DNA from: JACQAI01 sp035507915
Lineage (GTDB): Bacteria; Pseudomonadota; Alphaproteobacteria; Elsterales; Elsteraceae
Assembly: GCA_035507915.1 (NCBI GenBank)
Contig: DATJNS010000174.1
Location: 1 to 13,383, forward strand
Length of the DNA stretch: 13,383 bases
Reading direction: 5' to 3'
Shown here: positions 1 to 6,315 of the stretch, piece by piece
Layout: each line of letters starts with the position of its first letter
How positions within the stretch are numbered: position 1 is the stretch's first letter
Made by a program: the position numbers and the translations under genes
The notes under the pieces: model-generated
Told to the model about the DNA's origin: nothing
The model's input: the letters and a program-made list of their open reading frames with translations, nothing else
The model's database searches: none

Positions 1-357
1 GCGGGCCAGGTGCACGGCGGCGTGGCCATGGGCCTCGGCCAGGCGATGCTGGAGCACACCGCTTACGAGGACGGCTCGGGCCAGCTGCTCGCCGGCTCGT
101 TCATGGACTACGCCATGCCGCGCGCCGGCGACATGCCGCACCTCGACATCGCCTTCAATCCGGTCGTCAACCCGTCCAACGACCTCGGGGTCAAGGGCAT
201 CGGCGAAGGCGGCGCGTGCGGCGCGCCGCCGGCGATCATCAGCGCCGTGGTCGACGCGCTGCAGGACCCCTCGATCGCCCACGTCGACATGCCGCTGACG
301 CCCGAGCGCGTCTGGCGCATCGCGCAGCGCGCGCGCACGCGCGCCGCGGCGGAGTGA
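1..357 (+). CDS. Xanthine dehydrogenase family (CoxL-like) molybdopterin-binding large subunit, C-terminal fragment
   Basis: The frame is open from the first base of the window and ends at TGA 355-357, so only about 118 C-terminal residues are visible. The fragment starts with AGQVHGGVAMGLGQA, matches the family pattern GQ-x-HGG-x-(A/M)-x-G-x-GQA, and continues with SFMDYAMPRAGDMP. GVKGIGEGGACGAPPA at fragment residues 63-77 holds the active-site glutamate (Glu69 of the fragment) that acts as general base at the Mo centre in molybdenum hydroxylases. The MDYAMPRA and GEGGACGAPPA signatures are closest to aerobic carbon-monoxide-dehydrogenase-type large subunits (CoxL, mostly form II and unnamed relatives) rather than to XdhB. 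The selenyl-/copper-binding cysteine loop that would separate true CoxL from relatives lies outside the window, so the substrate cannot be assigned. The FeS and FAD partner subunits would be expected upstream. The family call is confident; the substrate is unknown. Confidence 0.9.
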   Translation, partial: AGQVHGGVAMGLGQAMLEHTAYEDGSGQLLAGSFMDYAMPRAGDMPHLDIAFNPVVNPSNDLGVKGIGEGGACGAPPAIISAVVDALQDPSIAHVDMPLTPERVWRIAQRARTRAAAE

Positions 358-372
358 CCGGGCAACCCAGGC

Positions 373-403
373 CGTCACGCTCGGGCCTGTCCCGCGCGTG
401 ACG
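373..403 (+). terminator. Strong hairpin after the CoxL-like gene (probable terminator or 3'-end stabiliser)
   Basis: CGTCACGC (373-380) is the exact inverse of GCGTGACG (396-403). Inside it CGGG (382-385) pairs with CCCG (391-394), leaving one 1x1 mismatch (T381/C395) and a 5-nt loop (CCTGT). That gives a 12-bp near-perfect stem 15 bp after the stop codon. No U-run follows, so it is not a textbook intrinsic terminator. It may end or protect the upstream transcript or be a Rho-assisted site. Confidence 0.5.
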
Positions 404-451
404 TCGTCGTGATGCCGTGAGGACACGCGCGAAACCAGGAGGAGACCGAGC

Positions 452-1426
452 ATGAAAGCCGCCGTCGTCGTCGAAGGAGGGGGCGTCGCGATCCGCGAGG
501 TGCCCCAGCCGACGCCCAAGCCCAACGAGGTGCTGGTGCGCGTGCGCGCGGCGGGGCTCAACCGCGCCGACGTCGGCGTGGCCGCCGGGCATTCGCACGG
601 CCGGGTCGGCGGCGCGGGCACGATCGTGGGGCTCGAGTGGTCGGGCGAGGTCGCCGCGGTCGGCAGCGAGGTCAAGGCCGTGAAGCCGGGCGACCGCGTG
701 ATGTGCTCGGGCAACGCCGGCTATGCCGAGTACGCGGTGTGCGATTGGGGCCGCGCCGCGCCGATCCCCGCCAACAACATGAGCTACGAGCAAGCCGCCA
801 CCCTGCCGATCGCGTTGCAGACCATGCACGACGCGGTGGTGACCAACGGCCGGCTCAAGGCCGGCGAAACCATCCTGATCCAAGGCGCCAGCTCGGGCGT
901 CGGGCTGATGGGTCTGCAGATCGCCAAGCTCAAGGGCGCCCGCCTGGTGATCGGCAGCTCGACCAACGCGGCGCGGCGCGCCCGCCTGAAGGAGTTCGGC
1001 GCCGATCTCGCGATCGACACGAGCGACCCGGCGTGGCCCGACACGGTCACGCAGGCGACCGACGGCAAGGGCGTCGACCTGATCGTCGACCAGGTGTCGG
1101 CCCCGGTCGCCAACGACAACATGAAGGCGGCGGCGGTGCTCGGCCGCATCGTCAATGTCGGACGCCTGGGCGGCACGCGCGGCGAATTCAATTTCGATCT
1201 GCACGCGCTCAAGCGCATCGACTATATCGGCGTCACCTTCCGGACGCGCTCGGTCGACGAGGTGCGCGAGATCACGCGCAAGATGCGCGCCGACCTGTGG
1301 GACGCCGTGGTCGCCGGCACGCTGCATCTGCCGATCGACCGGACGTTCCCGCTCGACCGGGCCGCCGAGGCGCTCGAGCACATGAAGGCCAACGCCCACT
1401 TCGGCAAGATCGTCCTGACCATGTAG
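452..1426 (+). CDS. MDR-family zinc-independent NAD(P)H:quinone oxidoreductase-like protein
   Basis: This is a 324-residue protein of the medium-chain dehydrogenase/reductase superfamily, quinone-oxidoreductase branch. The N-terminal GroES-like domain (about residues 1-125) contains VRVRAAGLNRADV and GLEWSGEVAAVG. The Rossmann domain (about 125-265) has the nucleotide-binding motif GASSGVG at 145-151, and GSSTNAARRARLKEFGAD at 168-185 fits an NADPH-type second loop. The C-terminus LDRAAEALEHMKANAHFGKIVLTM is the usual family ending. The four-cysteine structural-zinc cluster and the catalytic zinc ligands of alcohol dehydrogenases are absent, so a zinc-free reductase of quinones or other enones is expected in the cytoplasm. 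The start is ATG 452, preceded by a strong Shine-Dalgarno AGGAGGAG (437-444) at 7 nt. It lies 94 bp after the CoxL-like gene, with a hairpin between, so it is probably a separate or only partly linked transcript. The exact substrate is unknown. Confidence 0.92.
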   Translation: MKAAVVVEGGGVAIREVPQPTPKPNEVLVRVRAAGLNRADVGVAAGHSHGRVGGAGTIVGLEWSGEVAAVGSEVKAVKPGDRVMCSGNAGYAEYAVCDWGRAAPIPANNMSYEQAATLPIALQTMHDAVVTNGRLKAGETILIQGASSGVGLMGLQIAKLKGARLVIGSSTNAARRARLKEFGADLAIDTSDPAWPDTVTQATDGKGVDLIVDQVSAPVANDNMKAAAVLGRIVNVGRLGGTRGEFNFDLHALKRIDYIGVTFRTRSVDEVREITRKMRADLWDAVVAGTLHLPIDRTFPLDRAAEALEHMKANAHFGKIVLTM

Positions 1427-1443
1427 CCGCGGTCCGCGCGGGC

Positions 1444-1476
1444 GGCGCGCTGTCATCAAACGGCAATTTGCGCGCC
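1444..1476 (+). terminator. Inverted repeat after the MDR oxidoreductase gene (weak terminator candidate)
   Basis: GGCGCGC (1444-1450) and GCGCGCC (1470-1476) form a perfect 7-bp stem with a 19-nt loop, 17 bp after the stop codon. No T-run follows. A second, 5-bp stem (CCGCG 1427-1431 / CGCGG 1437-1441) lies directly before it. It could end the upstream transcript or be incidental in GC-rich sequence. Confidence 0.25.
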
Positions 1477-1511
1477 TCGCGGTCTTGCCGAAAACTCTCG
1501 GGGACGACCGC

Positions 1512-1538
1512 CCGGCGCGCTCGCGCCGGCGCCGGCGC
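1512..1538 (+). repeat. GC-rich hairpin and palindrome in the ppk2 leader
   Basis: CCGGCGC (1512-1518) pairs with GCGCCGG (1523-1529) around a GCTC tetraloop. The overlapping 16-bp run 1523-1538 is a perfect palindrome built from GCGCCG units. The two structures are mutually exclusive and end 24 nt before the preferred ppk2 start at 1563. They may affect translation or simply reflect composition. Confidence 0.35.
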
Positions 1539-1562
1539 ACGCCATCATGGGGCCGCCCCGAC

Positions 1563-2495
1563 ATGAGCCACGACGACACCAAGCGCACCGCCGCCGCGCG
1601 CGCCGCGCAGATCGAGGCCGAGATCGCCGACAGCTTCGACGAGGAGCTCGAAATGGAGCTCGACGACGAGCGGCTCGCCAAGCTGCTGCACGACGGCGGC
1701 ACCCACGGCGGCAGCGTCGCCACGATGGAGCGCCATCGCTACTTTCGCGAGCTGTTCCGGCTGCAGGCCGAGCTCGTGAAGCTGCAGGACTGGGTGATCG
1801 AGGAGAAGCTCAAGATCGTCGTGATCTTCGAGGGCCGCGACGCCGCCGGCAAGGGCGGCGTGATCAAGCGCATCACCCAGCGCCTGAACCCGCGCGTGTG
1901 CCGGGTCGCGGCGCTGCCGGCGCCCAGCGAGCGCGAGCGCACGCAATGGTATTTCCAACGCTACGTGGCGCACCTGCCGGCGGGCGGCGAAATGGTTCTG
2001 TTCGATCGCAGCTGGTACAACCGCGCCGGCGTCGAGCGCGTGATGGGGTTCTGCAGCGACGCGGACGTCGAGGAGTTCTTCCGCACGGTGCCCGAGTTCG
2101 AGAAGATGCTCGTGCGCTCCGGCATCATCCTGATCAAGTACTGGTTCTCGATCACCGACGAGGAGCAGCACCTGCGTTTCGAGATGCGCATCCGCGACCC
2201 GATCAAGCAGTGGAAGCTGAGCCCGATGGATCTCGAGTCGCGACGCCGCTGGGAGCAGTACACCAAGGCCAAGGAGGCGATGCTGGAGCACACCCACATC
2301 CCGGAGGCGCCGTGGTGGGTGGTCGAGGCGGTCGACAAGAAGCGCGCCCGGCTGAACTGCATCAGCCACCTGCTGACCCAGATCCCCTATCGCGAGGTCG
2401 CCCACACGGCGGTCACGCTGCCCGAGCGCGTGCACAACCCGGACTACATCCGCGGCCCGATCCCGAAAGAGATGTACGTCCCGTCGACGTATTAG
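1563..2495 (+). CDS. ppk2: Polyphosphate kinase 2 (PPK2 family)
   Basis: The protein has 310 residues and transfers phosphate between inorganic polyphosphate and nucleotides in the cytoplasm. The P-loop is GRDAAGKGG at residues 91-99 after VVIFE. The Walker B region is MVLFDRSWYNRAGVERVMGF at 144-163 with Asp148. The lid and helix region shows the conserved SERERTQWYFQRY (122-134), RDPIKQWKLSPMDLESRRRW (211-230) and DKKRARLNC (258-266). The single-domain length and the QWYFQRY/DPIKQWKLSP signatures fit class I PPK2, which mainly rephosphorylates NDPs from polyP or makes polyP. The frame extends upstream to a TTG at 1485, but those 26 residues are arginine-rich, overlap a leader hairpin and resemble no PPK2 N-terminus, so ATG 1563 is preferred. 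Its Shine-Dalgarno is weak (GGGG 1549-1552). The gene is convergent with the patatin and PiT genes, a plausible phosphate/polyP neighbourhood. Confidence 0.95.
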   Translation: MSHDDTKRTAAARAAQIEAEIADSFDEELEMELDDERLAKLLHDGGTHGGSVATMERHRYFRELFRLQAELVKLQDWVIEEKLKIVVIFEGRDAAGKGGVIKRITQRLNPRVCRVAALPAPSERERTQWYFQRYVAHLPAGGEMVLFDRSWYNRAGVERVMGFCSDADVEEFFRTVPEFEKMLVRSGIILIKYWFSITDEEQHLRFEMRIRDPIKQWKLSPMDLESRRRWEQYTKAKEAMLEHTHIPEAPWWVVEAVDKKRARLNCISHLLTQIPYREVAHTAVTLPERVHNPDYIRGPIPKEMYVPSTY

Positions 2496-2508
2496 GGCGC
2501 GCTTCGAC

Positions 2509-2538
2509 GAGACGAAACCCGCGCTAGAGGCACGTCTC
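2509..2538 (+). terminator. Weak inverted repeat between convergent ppk2 and patatin genes
   Basis: GAGACG (2509-2514) is complementary to CGTCTC (2533-2538) with an 18-nt loop, followed after two bases by ATTTT. It sits in the 58-bp gap between two convergent genes, where a terminator is expected. The stem is short and the loop long, so support is thin. Confidence 0.22.
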
Positions 2539-2553
2539 CAATTTTCCGACGCC

Positions 2554-3732
2554 TCAGCCGGCTTCCTCGCGGTGGAGGTCGTGCACGAAGACGCCTTCGT
2601 CGGCGTGCGGCGGCAACAGCCACTCGCGATGCTTGAGGGTGCGTCGCGTGTCCTCGTACCCGGCCTGCCAGTGCTCGCGCATCGAGGTGCCCGAGAACTC
2701 GTAGTCCTTCGAGTGGCCCTCGTAGCTCTTCTGCTGATAGATCAGGTGAATGATGTTGATCGGCGCCAGATGGGTCAGCTCCTCGAGCAGCCGCGCGTCG
2801 TCGGCGGTGCGCCGGTCGTCCGGCATCCGGTCGAGCGCGTCGCGCAACCGCTGCTTCAGGGCATAGAGCCGCGTGAACACGTCCGTGTTGTAGCGCGTGC
2901 GGCTCGAATACATGATGTCCTTGTGACGGCCCATGACGTCGCGCATGTCGCGCGGCAGCGGCCCGCGCGCGCTGAACAGGTCGACCTGGAACACCAGCGT
3001 GCTCATCGGATCGTTCTGGTCGAGCAGATACTGCAGCGGCGTGTTGGAGACGATGCCGCCGTCCCAGTAGTGCTCGCCGTCGATCCTGACAGCGGGCAGG
3101 GCCGGCGGCAGCGCGCCGCTCGCCATGATGTGATCGGAGCCGATGCGCTCGTGCAGCGTGTCGAAGTACACGAAGTTGCCGGTCCGCACGTTGACCGCGC
3201 CAACCGACAGCCGCTTGGCGCCGTCGTTGAGCACGTCGAAGTCGATGACGCGCTCGAGCGTCTCGCGCAGCGAGTCGGTGTCGTAGTAACTCGTGGCGCC
3301 CGACGCGCCCACCGGATTGAGCCACGGATTGACGGAGCGCGGCTTGAAGAATCCCGGCTGACCCATGGCGAGCGTCATCCAGGCGCTGGTCAGGTTGCGC
3401 AGCGCGCGGAAGTGATCGCCCTCCGGCGTGTAGGCCCAGATCTTGCGGCCTGACACCGTGTCCCAGAACTCGCGCAGCCGCTCGAGCCGGTTCTCGGGCC
3501 GGTTGCCGGCGATGATCGAGGCGTTGACCGCGCCGATCGATACGCCGGACAGCCAGTTGGGGGCGCAGCCGGCCTCGTCGAGCGCGGCGTAGACGCCGCC
3601 CTGGTAGGCGCCGAGCGCGCCGCCCCCCTGCAGCACCAGCGCCACGCGCTGGTAGCCGCCGAAGATCTCCGCAAGCGACAGCGCCGAGCGTTTCGTGCGG
3701 CGTACGCGGACCGGTGTCGGGGCATCCATCAT
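2554..3732 (-). CDS. Patatin-like phospholipase family protein (DUF3734-type C-terminus)
   Basis: The 392-residue protein is predicted to be a serine acyl hydrolase or phospholipase with a Ser-Asp dyad. The oxyanion-hole motif GGGALGAYQGG is at residues 36-46, the nucleophile elbow GVSIG at 63-67 (Ser65), and the catalytic aspartate is in DGG at 224-226 (Asp224). The patatin domain covers about 29-240. The conserved C-terminal part (about 240-390, with HKDIMYSSRTRYN and HLIYQQKSYEGHSKDYEFS) resembles the DUF3734 extension of alphaproteobacterial patatin proteins. No signal peptide is evident, so it is probably cytosolic or peripheral on the inner membrane. Two consecutive ATG codons open the frame. 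The GAGG Shine-Dalgarno is 4 nt from the first and 7 nt from the second (ATG at 3729), so the second may be the real start. It lies 37 bp downstream of pit and is probably co-transcribed with it. The lipid substrate is unknown. Confidence 0.93.
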   Translation of the reverse strand: MMDAPTPVRVRRTKRSALSLAEIFGGYQRVALVLQGGGALGAYQGGVYAALDEAGCAPNWLSGVSIGAVNASIIAGNRPENRLERLREFWDTVSGRKIWAYTPEGDHFRALRNLTSAWMTLAMGQPGFFKPRSVNPWLNPVGASGATSYYDTDSLRETLERVIDFDVLNDGAKRLSVGAVNVRTGNFVYFDTLHERIGSDHIMASGALPPALPAVRIDGEHYWDGGIVSNTPLQYLLDQNDPMSTLVFQVDLFSARGPLPRDMRDVMGRHKDIMYSSRTRYNTDVFTRLYALKQRLRDALDRMPDDRRTADDARLLEELTHLAPINIIHLIYQQKSYEGHSKDYEFSGTSMREHWQAGYEDTRRTLKHREWLLPPHADEGVFVHDLHREEAG

Positions 3733-3750
3733 CGCACCTCGTCGTCGCTC

Positions 3751-3768
3751 CGCGGCGGTGCCGCCGCG
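3751..3768 (-). repeat. Inverted repeat between pit and patatin genes
   Basis: CGCGGCGG (3751-3758) and CCGCCGCG (3761-3768) form a perfect 8-bp inverted repeat with a 2-nt centre (in RNA, 7 bp with a 4-nt loop). It fills much of the 37-bp intercistronic gap. It has no T-run on either strand, so partial attenuation or transcript processing between the two genes is more likely than full termination. Confidence 0.4.
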
Positions 3769-3769
3769 C

Positions 3770-5362
3770 TCAGAAGAGGTGCCGGAAGATCCAGAACAGC
3801 GCGCCCGACAGTGCGATCGACGCCGGCAACGTGGTGATCCAGGCCATCACGAGGTTGCGCAACGTGCTGACCTGCAGGCCCGAGCGGTTGGCCGCCATCG
3901 TGCCGGCGACGCCCGACGTCAACACGTGGGTGGTGCTGACCGGCAGGCCGAACATGTCGGCCCCGGCGATCGTCGCCGCGGCGACCAACTCGGCCGAGGC
4001 GCCCTGCGCGTAGGTCAGGTGGTCCTTGCCGATCTTCTCACCGACCGTGACGACGATGCGCTTCCAGCCCACCATGGTGCCGAGGCCGAGCGCGATCGCG
4101 ACCGCGACCTTTACCCATGTCGGAATGAACTTGGTCGAGTCGTCGAGCGCGCCGCGATACTTCTTCACCGTCGCCTGCTCCTCGGCGGTGAAGGCGGGAC
4201 TATGGCTCGACAGCATGAAACGCACCGCCTCGGACGACAGGTACATGTCGTTGCGGACGTTGCCGATCTCCGCGGCCGGGATGTTGGCGAGCGAGCCATA
4301 GGTCGTCACGCTGTGGGTGATCTCCTCCGACAGCTTGCGCAGCGCTGGAACCGTGCCGGGCGCGAGCTCGCGGCTCTGGATATAGGAAGCGACCGTCGCG
4401 CGCGGATCGCCCGCGGGCGCGACGCCGGCCGGCTCGTAATGCTTCAGCACGTCGCCCATCTGGGTCGAGATCTGCTCGAACGCCTGCACGTGCGAGGCCG
4501 GCACGGCGCGGTTGAGCGCGTAGGCGGTCGGCACGGTGCCGATCAGGATCAGCATGATGAGACCCATGCCCTTCTGACCGTCGTTCGAGCCGTGCGCGAA
4601 GCTGACTCCCGTGCAGGTCAGGATCAGGAGGCCGCGGATCCACAAGGGCGGCGGCGTCGGGCCCTCGGGCGCCTTGTAGAGCGCCGGGATGCGGATCAGC
4701 GCCTTGCCGAGCAGCAGGAGGACGGCGGACAGCACGAAGCCGATCGCCGGCGAGAACAAGAGCGCGCGGCCGATGCCGACCGCCTGGCTCCAGTCGACGC
4801 CGCTGGTGCCGGTGCCCGGCAGGGCCATCAGCTGGTTCATCACGCCGACGCCGATCACCGAGCCGATCATGGTGTGCGAGCTCGAGTTCGGCAGGCCGTA
4901 GTACCACGTGCCGAGGTTCCAGATCACCGCCGCGATCAGGAGCGCGAACACCATGGCGAACCCGGCGCTGCTGCCGACCTGCAGGATCAGCTCGACCGGC
5001 AAGAGCGAGATGATGCCGAAGGCCACCGCGCCGGTCGACGTCAGCACGCCGAGGAAATTGAACGCGCCCGACCAGACGACCGCGAAATTGGGCGGCAGCG
5101 AATGGGTGTAGATCACGGTGGCGACCGCGTTGGCGGTGTCATGGAAGCCATTGACGAACTCGAAGCCGAGCGCGATCAGGAGCGCGACGCCGAGCAGGAC
5201 GTAGGGCAGCCACGAGGTCGTGCGCTCGACCGCGAGATCGTCGAGCAGATGGCTCGCGCTGTAGCCGACGCCGGCGATCAGGATGACGCCGAAGATCAGC
5301 AGGCCAAAGCCGCCGGCTTTCGACTCGCCGTAGTGCCGATCGAACATGGTCGCCTGAGCCAT
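3770..5362 (-). CDS. pit: Inorganic phosphate transporter, PiT family
   Basis: This 530-residue integral membrane protein is predicted to import phosphate (metal-phosphate/H+ symport in bacterial PiT) across the inner membrane. The two inverted family repeats are visible: GFEFVNGFHDTANAVAT at 66-82 and, in the second half, GVSFAHGSNDGQKGMG at 252-267. GLPNSSSHTMIG (156-167) and its counterpart GLPVSTTHVLTSG near the C-terminus are the paired substrate-site loops. About ten hydrophobic segments are seen, with a long hydrophilic central insert at about 285-425, as in the longer bacterial PiT proteins. Start ATG 5362 has GGGGGA 3 nt upstream. The first 224 bp lie inside the out-of-frame 3' extension of the upstream SDR frame on the same strand, so translation may be coupled. 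With patatin downstream and ppk2 convergent, it forms a small phosphate-related neighbourhood. No convincing PhoB box was found upstream. Confidence 0.95.
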   Translation of the reverse strand: MAQATMFDRHYGESKAGGFGLLIFGVILIAGVGYSASHLLDDLAVERTTSWLPYVLLGVALLIALGFEFVNGFHDTANAVATVIYTHSLPPNFAVVWSGAFNFLGVLTSTGAVAFGIISLLPVELILQVGSSAGFAMVFALLIAAVIWNLGTWYYGLPNSSSHTMIGSVIGVGVMNQLMALPGTGTSGVDWSQAVGIGRALLFSPAIGFVLSAVLLLLGKALIRIPALYKAPEGPTPPPLWIRGLLILTCTGVSFAHGSNDGQKGMGLIMLILIGTVPTAYALNRAVPASHVQAFEQISTQMGDVLKHYEPAGVAPAGDPRATVASYIQSRELAPGTVPALRKLSEEITHSVTTYGSLANIPAAEIGNVRNDMYLSSEAVRFMLSSHSPAFTAEEQATVKKYRGALDDSTKFIPTWVKVAVAIALGLGTMVGWKRIVVTVGEKIGKDHLTYAQGASAELVAAATIAGADMFGLPVSTTHVLTSGVAGTMAANRSGLQVSTLRNLVMAWITTLPASIALSGALFWIFRHLF

Positions 5363-6299
5363 GGGTCCCCCGCCCGTAAGTGCGCGTCCCGTAGTGTAAG
5401 GACGGCACTGTTACGGTTTTTAGAGCCCGGCGAGCCCTTGCGAGGGGCTCCCTGCGAGCGCCCCTTGCGGGGCGGGACGCATACTGCAGGCTGGCGTAGG
5501 CGCCGACGCGCACCAGGGCGCCGCCGTCGACCGGCAGCTCCACCCCGGTGATGAAATTGGCCTCGTCGGAGGCGAGGAACAGCGCGGCGTTGGCGACGTC
5601 CCACGCGGTGCCCATGCGGCCGCGCAGCGCCACCTTGGCGTCGCGCTCGGCGGCCACCTGGGCGCGCGTCTTGCCGTGGGTGCGCGCGCGCGTGTCGACC
5701 GCCATCGGCGTGTCCATCAGGCCGGGCAGGATGGTGTTGGCCCGGATGCCGTACTCGGCGTTGCGGATCGCCACCTGCTTGGTGAACACGACCAGCGCCG
5801 CCTTGGTCGCCTTGTAGGCGACGTAGGGATAGTCCTCCCACGCGGCGACCGACGAGATGGTCAGGATCACGCCGGAGCGCTGGGCGCGCATGATCGGCAG
5901 GACGTGCTTCACCGCCATCACGGCGCCGCGCAGGTTGATCGCGGTGACGCGGTCGAACGCCTCCTCGGTGATCTCGAGCGGCGGCGCGTCGCCGCCCGCG
6001 AGGCTGACGCCGACATTGTAGTGCAGGATGTCGATCCTGCCCCAGCGCGCGTGGGCGTCGGCGATCATCGCCTTGAGGGTCGCCTCCTTGGTGACGTCGG
6101 CCTCGGCAGCGACGCAGTCGCCGCCGGCCTCGCGCGCCATCTTCGCGGTGTCCTCCGCCGAGGCGAGCCGGTTGTCGACCGCCATGACGCGCGCGCCCTC
6201 CTGGGCGAAGCGCAGCGCGGTGGCGCGGCCGTTGCCCATGCCCTCGCCCGGGCTCTGGCCGGCGCCGATGACGATCGCGGTCTTGTCCTTCAGTCTCAT
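5139..6299 (-). CDS. SDR family NAD-dependent oxidoreductase with anomalous C-terminal read-on extension
   Basis: The first about 268 residues (6299 to about 5496) are a complete short-chain dehydrogenase. It has a glycine-rich cofactor loop with a family variant (GAGQSPGEGMGNGRATAL, 12-29), an acidic Asp42 after beta-2 that favours NAD(H), ADVT (67-70), YNVG (94-97) in place of NAG, catalytic Ser150 in TISSVAA, and Tyr162/Lys166 in AYKATKAAL. VDGG (257-260) marks the normal end. SDRs of this type usually stop near residue 255-270, but this frame has no stop there. It runs on for about 115 residues through the palindromic element (5423-5474) and 224 bp into pit, stopping at TGA 5141-5139. The extension is arginine-rich, has relaxed third-base GC and has no visible domain. 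Two TAA codons (5422-5420, 5413-5411) lie in the pit frame just after the palindrome, so a 1-bp shift would end the protein there. The start ATG follows GAGG, 16 bp after iorB, so it is co-transcribed with it. The substrate is unknown. Confidence 0.85.
   Translation of the reverse strand: MRLKDKTAIVIGAGQSPGEGMGNGRATALRFAQEGARVMAVDNRLASAEDTAKMAREAGGDCVAAEADVTKEATLKAMIADAHARWGRIDILHYNVGVSLAGGDAPPLEITEEAFDRVTAINLRGAVMAVKHVLPIMRAQRSGVILTISSVAAWEDYPYVAYKATKAALVVFTKQVAIRNAEYGIRANTILPGLMDTPMAVDTRARTHGKTRAQVAAERDAKVALRGRMGTAWDVANAALFLASDEANFITGVELPVDGGALVRVGAYASLQYASRPARGARREPLARARRALKTVTVPSLHYGTRTYGRGTHGSGDHVRSALRRVESRRLWPADLRRHPDRRRRLQREPSARRSRGRAHDLVAALRPARRRAPDRARLRVRQWLP
5423..5474 (-). repeat. 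Tandem palindromic element at the SDR 3' end
   Basis: Two related hairpin units, about 26 bp apart, lie side by side. Unit 1 on the plus strand is GAGCCC (5432-5437) / GGGCTC (5445-5450), with a further GAGCCC copy at 5423-5428 that could compete for the same partner. Unit 2 is CGCCCC (5459-5464) / GGGGCG (5469-5474). Read on the minus (coding) strand, unit 2 is closed by a GCAA tetraloop, a GNRA type that favours RNA hairpins. Both units share the core CCCTTGCG. No T-run follows on either strand. It looks like a REP-like or small palindromic insertion, or an intercistronic RNA structure between SDR and pit. Confidence 0.55.
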
Positions 6300-6315
6300 G
6301 ACAGCCTCATGCCGC

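Noticed and set aside
1485..1562. Upstream TTG start for ppk2
   Set aside because: It adds 26 Arg-rich residues overlapping a leader hairpin, with no family resemblance. ATG 1563 gives a normal PPK2 length.
239..1723. A 494-codon minus-strand frame opposite the MDR gene
   Set aside because: Antisense shadow with no domains. The plus-strand MDR protein is convincing and has a strong Shine-Dalgarno.
5405..5422. Possible PhoB box (CTGTTAC) upstream of pit
   Set aside because: Only one 7-bp half resembles the consensus. The second half, at the required spacing, does not match.
3695..5551. A 618-codon plus-strand frame opposite pit
   Set aside because: Low-complexity charged translation antisense to a transporter with clear PiT signatures.
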